Part shown: positions 44,478 to 52,154 of the stretch, one piece after another
How the letters are laid out: each line of letters starts with the position of its first letter
Numbering within the stretch: the stretch's first letter is position 1
Source: Actinomycetota bacterium
Lineage (GTDB): Bacteria; Actinomycetota; Actinomycetes; Actinomycetales; Dermatophilaceae
Direction of reading: 5' to 3'
NCBI GenBank assembly: GCA_020161815.1
Contig: JAIUOP010000013.1
Coordinates: forward strand, 1-64,000
DNA: 64,000 bases
Notes under the pieces: model-generated
Told to the model about the DNA's origin: nothing
The model's database searches: none
What the model saw: only the letters and a program-made list of their open reading frames with translations
Made by a program: the position numbers and the translations under genes

Positions 44478-45838
44478 CCGGCACCGCCGAAGAGGGTGCG
44501 CAGGTCGTGCGCGACCGACTCCCCGGAGCGCACCGCGCCCTCCATGTAGCCATTCCAGACCGGGGAGCACTCGGCCCCGGCCCAGCGGATACGCCCGACC
44601 GGCTCCCGCAGGGCGTGGCCGTAGGCGGTCCAGACGCCGGGGGTGAAGTGGGCGCCGTAGCAGCCGCGGGTGAACTCCTCGGCGGTCCAGTCGCGCTCGA
44701 CGTACTCGGTCGGGGTGAGCGCGCGTGGACCGAAGTAGCGGGCGAAGCAGGCGAGGACGGCCTCGCGCCGCTCCCCCGCCTCCCGGCGCACCCACTCCCG
44801 GGCGTCGGCGCCCTCGAGGAAGCCCATGAGGACACCGGGCCTGCCCGACGGCGGGGAGTTGTCGAAGGTGACCTTGACCGGACCGGTGTCGCTCGCGGCC
44901 TGCCCGTTGAGGCCGTCGGCGCGCCAGAAGGGTTCGGGGTACGCGGCATACACCTTGACTACCGAGCCGGCCGGGAGGCGCTGGGTGAGCTGGTCACGCC
45001 AGGACGGCAGCGGCGGGGTGTGGTCGAGGCGACCGGCGAGGGTCGGCGGGAGGGTGACGACGACGTGGCTCCCCTCGACCTCCCCACCGTCGCGCAGTGT
45101 CAGTCGCACCCCGTGCTCCCCCTGCGTGATCGCGCGCACCGGGCTGGACAGGCGGACCCGGTCACCGAGCCCCGCGGCGAGCTCCTCGGCGATCCGCACC
45201 GACCCGCCGACGATCCGGTCCTGCTGGGCGCCGCGGTCGGTGGAGAGCAGCGTCTCCAGGTCGGTGCCGCTGTGCGCATAGAAGAGCGCGTGGAGGAGGG
45301 AGAGGTCGCGGGGGTCGGCGGCGAAGACGGCCTCGCAGGCGGTCTGGAAGTAGGCGCGGCCGGTGTCGGTGCGCAGCGTCCGCTTGATCCAGGTGGCGAA
45401 GGTCTGGCCGTCGAGCTCGGCAGCACCAGGGCTCTCCCACGGCCGGTCGAGGTCGATCCGCCCGGCGGCCTTGGCGAACCGCGCCAGGCCCTGGGCGAGG
45501 TCGGCGAGCACGAAGGGCCCCAGGCGCGGGACGGCGCCCTTGGCGGGCTTCATCCGGGACTGCTTGCCGCCGAGGTCGATGAGGGTCCTGCCCTCGTCGT
45601 TCCAGGTGCGGAAGGTCTCCAGGCCCAGCTCGGCGACGAGGTCGTACATGCGGTTCTGGGTCGGGCCGATCCATTGCCCCCCGAGCTCGATCGGGGTGCC
45701 GTCGGCGAGCTGGCCGCCCTCGAGGCGCCCACCCACCCGGTCCCGGGCCTCGAGGACCAGGACCTCGTGGCCGTGACCGAGGAGGGAACGGGCACAGGCG
45801 AGGCCGGCGAGGCCGGCCCCGACGACGAGGACCGTCAT
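44474..45838 (-). CDS. Flavin-containing monoamine oxidase family protein
   Basis: FAD-dependent amine oxidase of 454 residues. The N-terminal dinucleotide-binding motif is VLVVGAGLAGLACARSL; then LEARDRVGGRLEGG and the substrate-side ELGGQWIGP follow. The C-terminal FAD contact reads RIRWAGAECSPVWNGYMEGAVRSG. The cysteine of the covalent-FAD motif of mammalian MAO is not evident, so FAD is probably non-covalent, as in putrescine oxidases. It should oxidise an amine to an aldehyde, ammonia and peroxide. ATG 45838 overlaps the peptidase stop by four bases; its own stop overlaps the lysoplasmalogenase start. Confidence 0.9.
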   Translation of the reverse strand: MTVLVVGAGLAGLACARSLLGHGHEVLVLEARDRVGGRLEGGQLADGTPIELGGQWIGPTQNRMYDLVAELGLETFRTWNDEGRTLIDLGGKQSRMKPAKGAVPRLGPFVLADLAQGLARFAKAAGRIDLDRPWESPGAAELDGQTFATWIKRTLRTDTGRAYFQTACEAVFAADPRDLSLLHALFYAHSGTDLETLLSTDRGAQQDRIVGGSVRIAEELAAGLGDRVRLSSPVRAITQGEHGVRLTLRDGGEVEGSHVVVTLPPTLAGRLDHTPPLPSWRDQLTQRLPAGSVVKVYAAYPEPFWRADGLNGQAASDTGPVKVTFDNSPPSGRPGVLMGFLEGADAREWVRREAGERREAVLACFARYFGPRALTPTEYVERDWTAEEFTRGCYGAHFTPGVWTAYGHALREPVGRIRWAGAECSPVWNGYMEGAVRSGESVAHDLRTLFGGAG

Positions 45839-47073
45839 GGGTGCTCCTTGGTCCTGGGCAGGTGGGCAGCGCCATCAAGGCGCCACCAGAGGGCCCGCAG
45901 CCAGCTCGGGCGACGGTCGGGCAGGTCGGCGGCACGCAGGTCCGCGAGCCAGCGCGCCTCCGCCTCGTCGATGACGGCCTGGGCCTCCCCCGGGCCCGGG
46001 AGGTCGGCGGCGGGGACGGAGAGCCAGGCTGCCTCGAAGGCGTCGCGCTCGGCACGGAACCGGGCGGTCGAGGCGGAGTGGTCGCGCAAGGTCAGGCGGT
46101 GGAGCAGCTCGTGGCGCCACCACCGGTGGTCGGCGTCGAAGACATTGCGCAGCGGTCGCGACTCCTCTCGCGGCGCCAGCTCGGCCACCCGGTCCTCGAC
46201 CGTGAAGGGCAGGAAGGTCGAGGTGCACGGAGCGGAGCTGCCGGTCGCCCAGTGCTGGGGCGCGCCCCGGAGGTCGCTGACCCAGGAGGCCGTCGTCTGG
46301 GTCGAGACGACGGCGCCCCCGGCATGCACGCAGGGTGCCCCGAGGGCCCCGGTGACCGCGTTGAACCGGGGCGCAGCGAACTCGTGCTCCCGCAGGGCCG
46401 CCATCACCTCGCCGGGGTGGCGGGCCGCCCGGGCCGCCCGCTCGGTGCGCTGGCGACGCTGCACGGCACGCCCCACCTGCTCGCGGGTGCGGTCGGCATA
46501 GTGGCGGGCGAAGGCCGGGATCGAGAAGCCGTTGGAGATCGAGCGGGCCCGACCCGAGACCACCTCACTGGCCCAGGCGTGACCGGCGCTCTCCAGGACG
46601 TGCGCGCCATGCTGGTCGGCGATGAGGAAGGAGTTGTCGTAGGTGAAGCGGCGGTTCTCCCAGCTGCAGGCACCTCCCTGCCCGTGCCGCTCGAGGAGGG
46701 CGACGAGGGTGGAGAGCGCCTCGTCCGCGGTGCGCGAGCGCTCGAGCGCGAGCCGCACCAGGTCCATGCCGAGCAGCTCGGTCCCGGTGGTCGTCCGCGG
46801 AGCGGACCGCGTGAAGACGGCCTCGTTCCCGATGACGACGCCGTGCTCGTTGGCGCCCATCTCGGCGCCCCACATCCACCACGGCTGGCTCAGCACCACG
46901 GCATACGTGTGGGGCACCTGCGGGATCGTGCTCCACGTGCAGCGCAGCGTCGCCCCCGGCGCGTGGTCGGCCGCGGGGTGGAAACGCAGGGCCTGGGCCT
47001 CGTTGGCGTCACGATCACTGTTCTTGCCGAAGATCACCCCGTCCTCCGTGAGGGAGACGAGGGTGTCGCACAT
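45835..47073 (-). CDS. C69 family dipeptidase (secernin-like)
   Basis: N-terminal-nucleophile peptidase of 412 residues. Cys2 (MCDTLVSLTEDGVIFGKNSDRDANEAQ) is the expected nucleophile after removal of Met, as in secernins and PepD. Further family stretches are WMWGAEMGANEHGVVIGNEAVF and SFLIADQHGAHVLESAGHAWA. The proposed role is cleavage of dipeptides or removal of an N-terminal group in the cytoplasm. It is the first gene of the peptidase, amine oxidase, YhhN (broken), acetyltransferase operon, all linked by four-base overlaps. ATG 47073. Confidence 0.88.
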   Translation of the reverse strand: MCDTLVSLTEDGVIFGKNSDRDANEAQALRFHPAADHAPGATLRCTWSTIPQVPHTYAVVLSQPWWMWGAEMGANEHGVVIGNEAVFTRSAPRTTTGTELLGMDLVRLALERSRTADEALSTLVALLERHGQGGACSWENRRFTYDNSFLIADQHGAHVLESAGHAWASEVVSGRARSISNGFSIPAFARHYADRTREQVGRAVQRRQRTERAARAARHPGEVMAALREHEFAAPRFNAVTGALGAPCVHAGGAVVSTQTTASWVSDLRGAPQHWATGSSAPCTSTFLPFTVEDRVAELAPREESRPLRNVFDADHRWWRHELLHRLTLRDHSASTARFRAERDAFEAAWLSVPAADLPGPGEAQAVIDEAEARWLADLRAADLPDRRPSWLRALWWRLDGAAHLPRTKEHP

Positions 47074-47082
47074 GGTCGGAGC

Positions 47083-48567
47083 CTATCTGCGGGCGGTGCG
47101 GGGGCTTCCGGATCGGCGGAACTCGAGGTGGCCGTCGTCGAAGTGACGTCCGCGCAGCGCGATCAGGTCGTGCAGGTAGTTCTGCCGGACCACCCACGGT
47201 GCCGCAGTCCCCTGCTTGGGCAAGAGGGACGCAGCGCGCTGCACGTAGCCCGCGGTGAGGTCCATGATCGGCCGGCCCTCTCCCCCGGCGCCACGGTGCC
47301 GCGGCGTCACGCTCGAGAAGCCCTCGTCCCTCAGGTGGGCGAGCAGGCGGCACACCCACCTGGCGGTGAGGTCGGCACGCAGGGTCCACGATGCGTTCGT
47401 GTAGCCGACGCACCACGCGAGGTTCGGCAGGTCCGAGAGCATGACGCCCTTGTAGGCATAGCCCTCGCTCGCCGACCTCGGCTCACCGTCGACGTCGAGG
47501 GCGATCTTCCCCGCCACGACGATCTGCAGGCCCGTCGCCGTGACGATGACATCGGCGGGGAGCTCCTCGCCCGAGCTCGTGCGGATGCCGGTGGCCGTGA
47601 AGGTGTCGATGGTGTCGGTGACGATGCTCGCCTGCCCGGTCGACAGGACGGCGAAGAGGTCGTCGTCCGGGACGACGCACAGGCGCTCGTCCCACGGGTC
47701 GTAGCGGGGCGCGAAATGCCGCTCCACGGCATACCCGGGTGGGAGGGCCTTGGCCACGCCCTTGGTGAGCAGCGAGCGGGCGGCCCGCGGGAAGCGGCGG
47801 GTGGCTTGGTAGAGACCCATCGAGACGCCGATGTTGCGCGCGCGGATGGCCCGGTGGGCGGCCCGGTCGGGCAGGACCCGGAAGGCGGTGCGCGTCATGG
47901 CGTCGCGGGTGCCGGCGAGCGAGGCCATGTAGGTCGGGCTGCGCTGGAGCATCGTGACGTGCTCGGCTCCCGCGGCGACGAGCGCCGGGACGAGCGTGAC
48001 CGCCGTCGCGCCCGAGCCGATGACGACGATGCGCCGCCCGGTGACGTCGAGGTCGTCCGGCCAGAACTGGGGGTGGACGATCGGGCCGGTGAAGTCCGCC
48101 TGGCCGGGGAAGTCCACGACGTGACCCGAGTCGTAGTCGTAGTAGCCGGTCGCGAGGTAGAGGAAGCGGGCGCGGTGCTCGACCGGGCCGGCGTCGGTGT
48201 CGGCTCGCACCGTCCAGGCCTGGTCGGGCGTCGACCACGAGGCCGCCACGACCCGCTGGCCGTAGTGGATCGCGGTGTCGATGCCGTGCTCACGCGCGGT
48301 GTCGCGCAGGTAGCCCAGGATCGCGGCGCCGTCGGCGATCGACTGCTCGGCCGTCCACGCGCGGAACGGGAAGGCCAGGGTGTACATGTCGGAGTCCGAG
48401 CGCACCCCGGGGTAGCGGAAGAGGTCCCAGGTCCCGCCGCTGGCGTCACGGCCCTCGAGGATCGCGACCGTGTGGTGGGGCAGCAGCTCGCGCACCCGGC
48501 AGGCCATGTCGATGCCGGAGATGCCCGCGCCGACGATGAGGACGTCGACGTCGAGGGCTGGGGTCAC
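47083..48567 (-). CDS. Flavin-containing monooxygenase (Baeyer-Villiger/EthA-like)
   Basis: FAD/NADPH monooxygenase of 494 residues resembling mycobacterial EthA. FAD motif VLIVGAGISGIDMACRV at the N-terminus; the flavin-region SGGTWDLFRYPGVRSDSDMYTL; the FxGxxxHxxxW-like fingerprint DFTGPIVHPQFWP; and the NADPH motif VVIGSGATAVTLVPAL. It should insert an oxygen atom next to a ketone or on sulfur. GTG 48567 is proposed as the start because the FAD motif begins nine codons later; only 49 bases separate it from the divergent glutathione peroxidase. It ends nine bases before the C69 peptidase start, so read-through is likely. Confidence 0.88.
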   Translation of the reverse strand: MTPALDVDVLIVGAGISGIDMACRVRELLPHHTVAILEGRDASGGTWDLFRYPGVRSDSDMYTLAFPFRAWTAEQSIADGAAILGYLRDTAREHGIDTAIHYGQRVVAASWSTPDQAWTVRADTDAGPVEHRARFLYLATGYYDYDSGHVVDFPGQADFTGPIVHPQFWPDDLDVTGRRIVVIGSGATAVTLVPALVAAGAEHVTMLQRSPTYMASLAGTRDAMTRTAFRVLPDRAAHRAIRARNIGVSMGLYQATRRFPRAARSLLTKGVAKALPPGYAVERHFAPRYDPWDERLCVVPDDDLFAVLSTGQASIVTDTIDTFTATGIRTSSGEELPADVIVTATGLQIVVAGKIALDVDGEPRSASEGYAYKGVMLSDLPNLAWCVGYTNASWTLRADLTARWVCRLLAHLRDEGFSSVTPRHRGAGGEGRPIMDLTAGYVQRAASLLPKQGTAAPWVVRQNYLHDLIALRGRHFDDGHLEFRRSGSPRTARR

Positions 48568-48616
48568 GAAATCAGCGTAGTCAGGGCTTGTCGGCGGGCC
48601 ATGACACCATGCGCTC

Positions 48617-49111
48617 ATGACGAAGAACCTCTCCGACTTCCACGCCGCCACCCTCACCGGCGCCGATCGCTCGCTCGCCGACTATGCCGGGCAGGTCGTG
48701 CTCGTGGTCAACACCGCCTCCAAGTGCGGTTTCACGCCGCAGTACGCCGGCCTCGAGGAGCTCTACAAGGCCCACAAGGACGAGGGTTTCGTCGTGCTCG
48801 GGTTCCCCTGCAACCAGTTCGGGGCGCAGGAGCCGGGCTCGGCCGACGAGATCGAGGAGTTCTGCCAGCTCAACTACGGCGTGAGCTTCCCGATGTTCGA
48901 GAAGGTCGACGTCAACGGCGACGACGAGCACCCGCTCTTCAGCTGGCTGAAGTCGGAGAAGTCCGGCCTGCTCGGCGGCCGGATCAAGTGGAACTTCACC
49001 AAGTTCCTCATCGGGCGCGACGGTCAGGTCATCGAGCGCTATGCGCCGACCACCAAGCCCGAGGACCTCGAGAAGGACGTCGTGGCCGCGCTGGCCGCCC
49101 CGCGCCCCTGA
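48617..49111 (+). CDS. Glutathione peroxidase family (thiol peroxidase)
   Basis: Peroxidase of 164 residues. The catalytic tetrad regions are present: NTASKCGFTPQY with Cys37, LGFPCNQFG and KWNFTKFL. The peroxidatic residue is cysteine, not selenocysteine. In bacteria without glutathione, members of this family use thioredoxin, which is likely here since actinobacteria normally rely on mycothiol. ATG 48617. The metallophosphoesterase starts 13 bases after its stop. Confidence 0.93.
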   Translation: MTKNLSDFHAATLTGADRSLADYAGQVVLVVNTASKCGFTPQYAGLEELYKAHKDEGFVVLGFPCNQFGAQEPGSADEIEEFCQLNYGVSFPMFEKVDVNGDDEHPLFSWLKSEKSGLLGGRIKWNFTKFLIGRDGQVIERYAPTTKPEDLEKDVVAALAAPRP

Positions 49112-49123
49112 GGCTGCTCGCTC

Positions 49124-50257
49124 GTGGGTTTCCTGCTCGTCGTCCTCGTCGTGCTCGGGGGCGGGCTGGTGCTGCTGTCGCACCGGCTCGCGTGGGCGCC
49201 GCGCTGGCGTGCCCGCTGGGTGCGCTGGGTCGTGCCCACCGTGCTGGTGCTGCTCACCGGGGCCTCCTTCCTCCAGTTCGGGGCCGGCCCGACCTTCCTG
49301 TCGCCGAGGGCGGCCCGGCCGTTCGTGTGGCTCGGAGCGACCTGGCTGGCCCTGGCGTTGTACCTCCTGCTCGGCCTCCTCCTGCTCTGGCTGGTCACCG
49401 CCGTCGTGGGCCTCTTCCGCGGCGGGCCGCGACGAGAGTTCTCGGCACGGGTCCACCGCGTCGGCGTGCCGGCCGTGCTCGTCGGCGCCTTTGCCGTGAC
49501 CGGCTTCGGCCTCGCGCGCGCCGAGGACCCGGTGATCACGCCGTATGCCGTCCGCTCACCAGACCTGCCGGCCTCCCTGTCGGGCACGAGGGTTGCCGTG
49601 GTCACCGACCTGCATGCCGGGCCGGTGCTCTCGGCAGCCTTCACGCGGAAGGTCGTGGAGCGGGTCAACGCCGCCCAGCCCGACATCGTGCTGCTCGCGG
49701 GTGACCTCATCGACGGTCCGGACTGGCGCTATGCCCAGGAGCTGGCGCCCTTGGCCGACCTGTCGGCGCCCATGGGGGTCTTCGCGGTCACCGGCAACCA
49801 CGAGATGTACTCCGGCACGATCCCGCAGTGGGAGCAGGCCTGGCGTGAGCTCGGGATCACGGTGCTCGACAACGCCTCCACTGTGGTGACCCGCGACGGG
49901 GCCTCCCTGCGTGTGGCGGGCGTGCACGACTGGTCCGGGGTGGGCGACTTCGCGCCGGACTACGACGCGGCCGTGGCGCAGGTCGCGCCGGAGGACTTCA
50001 CCCTCCTCATGGCGCACCAGCCGCGGGCGGCCCTGAAGCTGGATGCGTCCCTCGTCGACCTGCAGGTCAGCGGCCACACCCACGGGGGCCAGCTCTGGCC
50101 GTTCCGGCAACTCGTCCTGGGTCAGCAGCCGATGATCGACGGTGAGGCGAGCGTGAACGGCATACGGGTGATCACCAGCCGCGGCGCCGGCACCTGGGGC
50201 CCGCCGGTCCGCCTCGGCGCCGACCCCCAGATCCCCCTGATCACCCTCAAGCGCTGA
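49124..50257 (+). CDS. Membrane-anchored metallophosphoesterase
   Basis: Protein of 377 residues with three to four N-terminal membrane helices (about 1-135) and a C-terminal calcineurin-like phosphoesterase domain. All metal motifs are visible in order: VVTDLHAG, LLAGDLIDG, VTGNHEMY, LMAHQP and SGHTHGGQ. This YkuE/YaeI-type enzyme may act on lipid or nucleotide phosphates at the membrane; the substrate is unknown. GTG 49124. An exact copy of the dispersed 20-bp repeat is embedded in the coding sequence at 49541-49560, where it encodes YAVRSP in the loop before the catalytic domain. Confidence 0.88.
   Translation: MGFLLVVLVVLGGGLVLLSHRLAWAPRWRARWVRWVVPTVLVLLTGASFLQFGAGPTFLSPRAARPFVWLGATWLALALYLLLGLLLLWLVTAVVGLFRGGPRREFSARVHRVGVPAVLVGAFAVTGFGLARAEDPVITPYAVRSPDLPASLSGTRVAVVTDLHAGPVLSAAFTRKVVERVNAAQPDIVLLAGDLIDGPDWRYAQELAPLADLSAPMGVFAVTGNHEMYSGTIPQWEQAWRELGITVLDNASTVVTRDGASLRVAGVHDWSGVGDFAPDYDAAVAQVAPEDFTLLMAHQPRAALKLDASLVDLQVSGHTHGGQLWPFRQLVLGQQPMIDGEASVNGIRVITSRGAGTWGPPVRLGADPQIPLITLKR
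49541..49560 (-). repeat. Dispersed 20-bp repeat, copy 4 (inside a gene)
   Basis: Exact reverse complement of GGTGAGCGGACGGCATACGG, inside the metallophosphoesterase gene. Confidence 0.75.
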
Positions 50258-50264
50258 ACGGCCC

Positions 50265-50657
50265 TCAGAGGACGACGGTGTCGACCAGGTCAGCGCAGGC
50301 GCGGGCGAGGCGGCGATCGCGCGTCACCAGCGAACCGTCGACACCCTCGGCGCACACGACGTAGGCCGCGTCGTAGGCGGTCATGGTGTCGCGCAGCGCC
50401 AAGACCCTGCGCGCACTGGCCAGGTCCATCGGCCACCGTCTGATGTCCAGATCTGCGAGATCGATGAGGGCGTCCACGGCGCGGGATGGGCTCAGGTGTC
50501 CACCCAGGACGAGGCCACGCAGCGCTGACGTGACCTCGACGTCCAGGTGAGCCGGCGCGTGCCAACGCTGTGCCGACATCTCGACGAGGCGGTCCACCTG
50601 GCCTACCCCGATGAGGAGGTCGGTGACCACCGACGCATCGAGGACGACCTCACTCAT
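50265..50657 (-). CDS. PIN-domain toxin, VapC type
   Basis: Ribonuclease toxin of 130 residues. The acidic PIN residues lie in VVLDASVVTDLL, the mid helix VEVTSALRGLV, TAYDAAYVVCAE and VTRDRRLARAC. It should cleave a specific RNA when freed from its antitoxin. ATG 50657 overlaps the antitoxin stop by eight bases, the normal antitoxin-first arrangement. The RNA target is unknown. Confidence 0.9.
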   Translation of the reverse strand: MSEVVLDASVVTDLLIGVGQVDRLVEMSAQRWHAPAHLDVEVTSALRGLVLGGHLSPSRAVDALIDLADLDIRRWPMDLASARRVLALRDTMTAYDAAYVVCAEGVDGSLVTRDRRLARACADLVDTVVL

Positions 50658-50889
50658 GGGAGCTCCGCGCATCCCGCTCAGCACGAATGAGGCCAGTCGC
50701 GGATACGGCGGAGCGCTCGGTCCGAGCCTCGATGCGCGAAATCACACTCTCCCGGGTGGGTGCGGAGGCGGCCTGCGTGAGCACGTCCTTGAGGTAGGCG
50801 TTCAGAGACATTCCGACCTTGCTGGCTCTGGCTTTCAGCTCGTCCCTCACGTCGGGGTCGACGTCGCGAATCTGCACGAGAACTGTCAT
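50650..50889 (-). CDS. Ribbon-helix-helix antitoxin, FitA/VapB type
   Basis: Antitoxin of 79 residues. The N-terminal RHH DNA-binding domain is MTVLVQIRDVDPDVRDELKARASKVGMSLNAYLKDVL. The C-terminal part (VISRIEARTER) should wrap the toxin active site. ATG 50889 is chosen because the RHH strand begins there. The upstream 60 bases are very AT-rich and contain repeated GTATT words, the likely autoregulated promoter and operator. Confidence 0.88.
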   Translation of the reverse strand: MTVLVQIRDVDPDVRDELKARASKVGMSLNAYLKDVLTQAASAPTRESVISRIEARTERSAVSATGLIRAERDARSSHE

Positions 50890-50943
50890 GCAGGCATGAT
50901 AGATACTTTTCAATACAGAGTGAATACATCACAGGGCACACCT

Positions 50944-51573
50944 ATGCTGCGACGGGTGGACGCGAAGTCGACGGATGACGGGCTCGTGGTGGGAGACGAC
51001 GGGCTCGCGCGGCCTGTGTGGGCGGCGGTCGATCCGTTGCTGCGCGCGTACTACGACACCGAGTGGGGCATGCCGGTGCGGGACGAGCAGGGTGTCTTCG
51101 AGCGGCTCACGCTCGAGGCCTTCCAGTCGGGCCTGTCGTGGACCACGATCCTGCGGAAGCGTCCGGCCTTCCGGGCAGCCTTCGGCGGCTTCTCCCCCGA
51201 CGTCGTGGCGGCCTACGGCGCGCGCGACGTCGAGCGCCTGATGGCTGACGCGGGGATCGTGCGCAACCTGGCCAAGGTTCGCGCGGCAATCACCAACGCC
51301 CGCGCCACGCTGGCACTGAGGGATGACCCCGAAGGCGACCTCTCGGCATACATCTGGTCCTTCCGTCCCGAGCGCACGCCGCGGCCGGCGACGATCGGGG
51401 AAATCCCGACCCGCTCACCCGAGTCGGAGGCCCTGGCCAAGGGGCTCAAGCGCAAGGGCTTCGTCTTCGTCGGTCCGACGACGATGTTCGCGCTCATGGA
51501 GGCGATCGGGATGGTCGACACCCATCTCGTCGGTTCGCACCGCCGCGGCTCGTCAGGCATCTGGCCCGCCTGA
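50944..51573 (+). CDS. DNA-3-methyladenine glycosylase I (Tag-like)
   Basis: Base-excision repair glycosylase of 209 residues removing 3-methyladenine. Tag family stretches: YYDTEWGMPVRDEQGVFERLTLEAFQSGLSWTTILRKRPAFRAAF, IVRNLAKVRAAITNARA and GPTTMFALMEAIGMVDTHLVGSHRR. The E. coli enzyme has a Cys/His zinc snap joining the two ends; here both cysteines are absent (VWAAVDPLL at the N-terminus, LVGSHRRGSSG at the C-terminus), so this is a zinc-less variant. ATG 50944 follows the AT-rich vapBC promoter region; GTG 50956 is an alternative. It is the last gene before the apparent island. Confidence 0.88.
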   Translation: MLRRVDAKSTDDGLVVGDDGLARPVWAAVDPLLRAYYDTEWGMPVRDEQGVFERLTLEAFQSGLSWTTILRKRPAFRAAFGGFSPDVVAAYGARDVERLMADAGIVRNLAKVRAAITNARATLALRDDPEGDLSAYIWSFRPERTPRPATIGEIPTRSPESEALAKGLKRKGFVFVGPTTMFALMEAIGMVDTHLVGSHRRGSSGIWPA

Positions 51574-51581
51574 CGTCCTCA

Positions 51582-51641
51582 TCGAGTGGGCACGTGATGT
51601 CGCGTGGATCGTCCCGGACCCGACATCTTCTGCCCACTCGA
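51582..51641. repeat. Large inverted repeat at the island edge
   Basis: Arms of 21 bases (51582-51602 and 51621-51641) pair at 18 positions: TCGAGTGGGCA with TGCCCACTCGA and GATGTCG with CGACATC, separated by a 3x3 internal loop and an 18-base apical loop. It lies nine bases after the tag stop. It could be a terminator, an attachment-site arm or a phage/recombinase binding site. Confidence 0.6.
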
Positions 51642-51693
51642 CGCGCACAGGGTGGAGCTGAGGGTGGGGCCACACAGGTCCACTGAGACGACG

Positions 51694-51715
51694 AAGGCCG
51701 GCGTGAGCCGGCCTT
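51694..51715. terminator. GC-rich hairpin terminator
   Basis: AAGGCCGGC-GTGA-GCCGGCCTT: perfect nine-base arms with a GTGA tetraloop, ending in TT. It is the second hairpin after tag and a typical intrinsic terminator. Confidence 0.75.
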
Positions 51716-51724
51716 GTCGGATGG

Positions 51725-52009
51725 GTGGACGCGGCCGGACTCAAACCGAACACCTGGCAGCGGTTCGAGAGGCTCCGTTCCGCGTGGAATCAGGCGAAGC
51801 TCGGCGTTGGCGACACGCCGTTGGTGCCATCAGAGTGTGAGCTTGGGGTGGTCAGAACCCCAAGGAGACGAGCTAGAACACCCCTGACGGCGAGGGAACT
51901 GGACGCAATCCGAACTGCCCGAGCCAACGGCGAAAGCGTAGTGTCCATCTCGCGCCGGTTCGGCATCCACCGCATGACGGTGTGGACATACACGAAGGAC
52001 TTGCTCTGA
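51725..52009 (+). CDS. Recombinase/Hin-type HTH protein, probably a fragment
   Basis: Open frame of 94 residues from a GTG. The last 42 residues, PLTARELDAIRTARANGESVVSISRRFGIHRMTVWTYTKDLL in outline (LTARELDAI, ANGESVVSISRRFGIHR), match the C-terminal HTH of serine recombinases and resolvases. The first half (KPNTWQRFERLRSAWNQAKLG) has no resolvase catalytic core. It is either the tail of a broken site-specific recombinase or a small HTH protein. Its position at the border between chromosome and mobile DNA favours the former. Confidence 0.45.
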   Translation: MDAAGLKPNTWQRFERLRSAWNQAKLGVGDTPLVPSECELGVVRTPRRRARTPLTARELDAIRTARANGESVVSISRRFGIHRMTVWTYTKDLL

Positions 52010-52154
52010 CGTCTGCCACGAGGCTTGACGGCGTAGTTAAGGCCGACGCTCCCGTCTTCGGTCACCAAGTGATGCCGTCGCCATACGCCGGTTCGCTCGG
52101 AGCATGCTCTCGACGGGGCCGGTGGCCGTCGACGCTCCCTGCGACAATAGACTT

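Noticed and set aside
40442..49704. Very long plus-strand frames opposite leuS and opposite the peptidase/monooxygenase genes
   Set aside because: They mirror the third-codon GC bias of the real minus-strand genes and show no recognisable motifs.
51725..51765. A tRNA 3' end on the minus strand (GGACTCAAACC looks like a T-arm)
   Set aside because: The T-loop would read TTTGAGT instead of TTCGANT, the T-stem does not pair, and no acceptor or anticodon arm follows.
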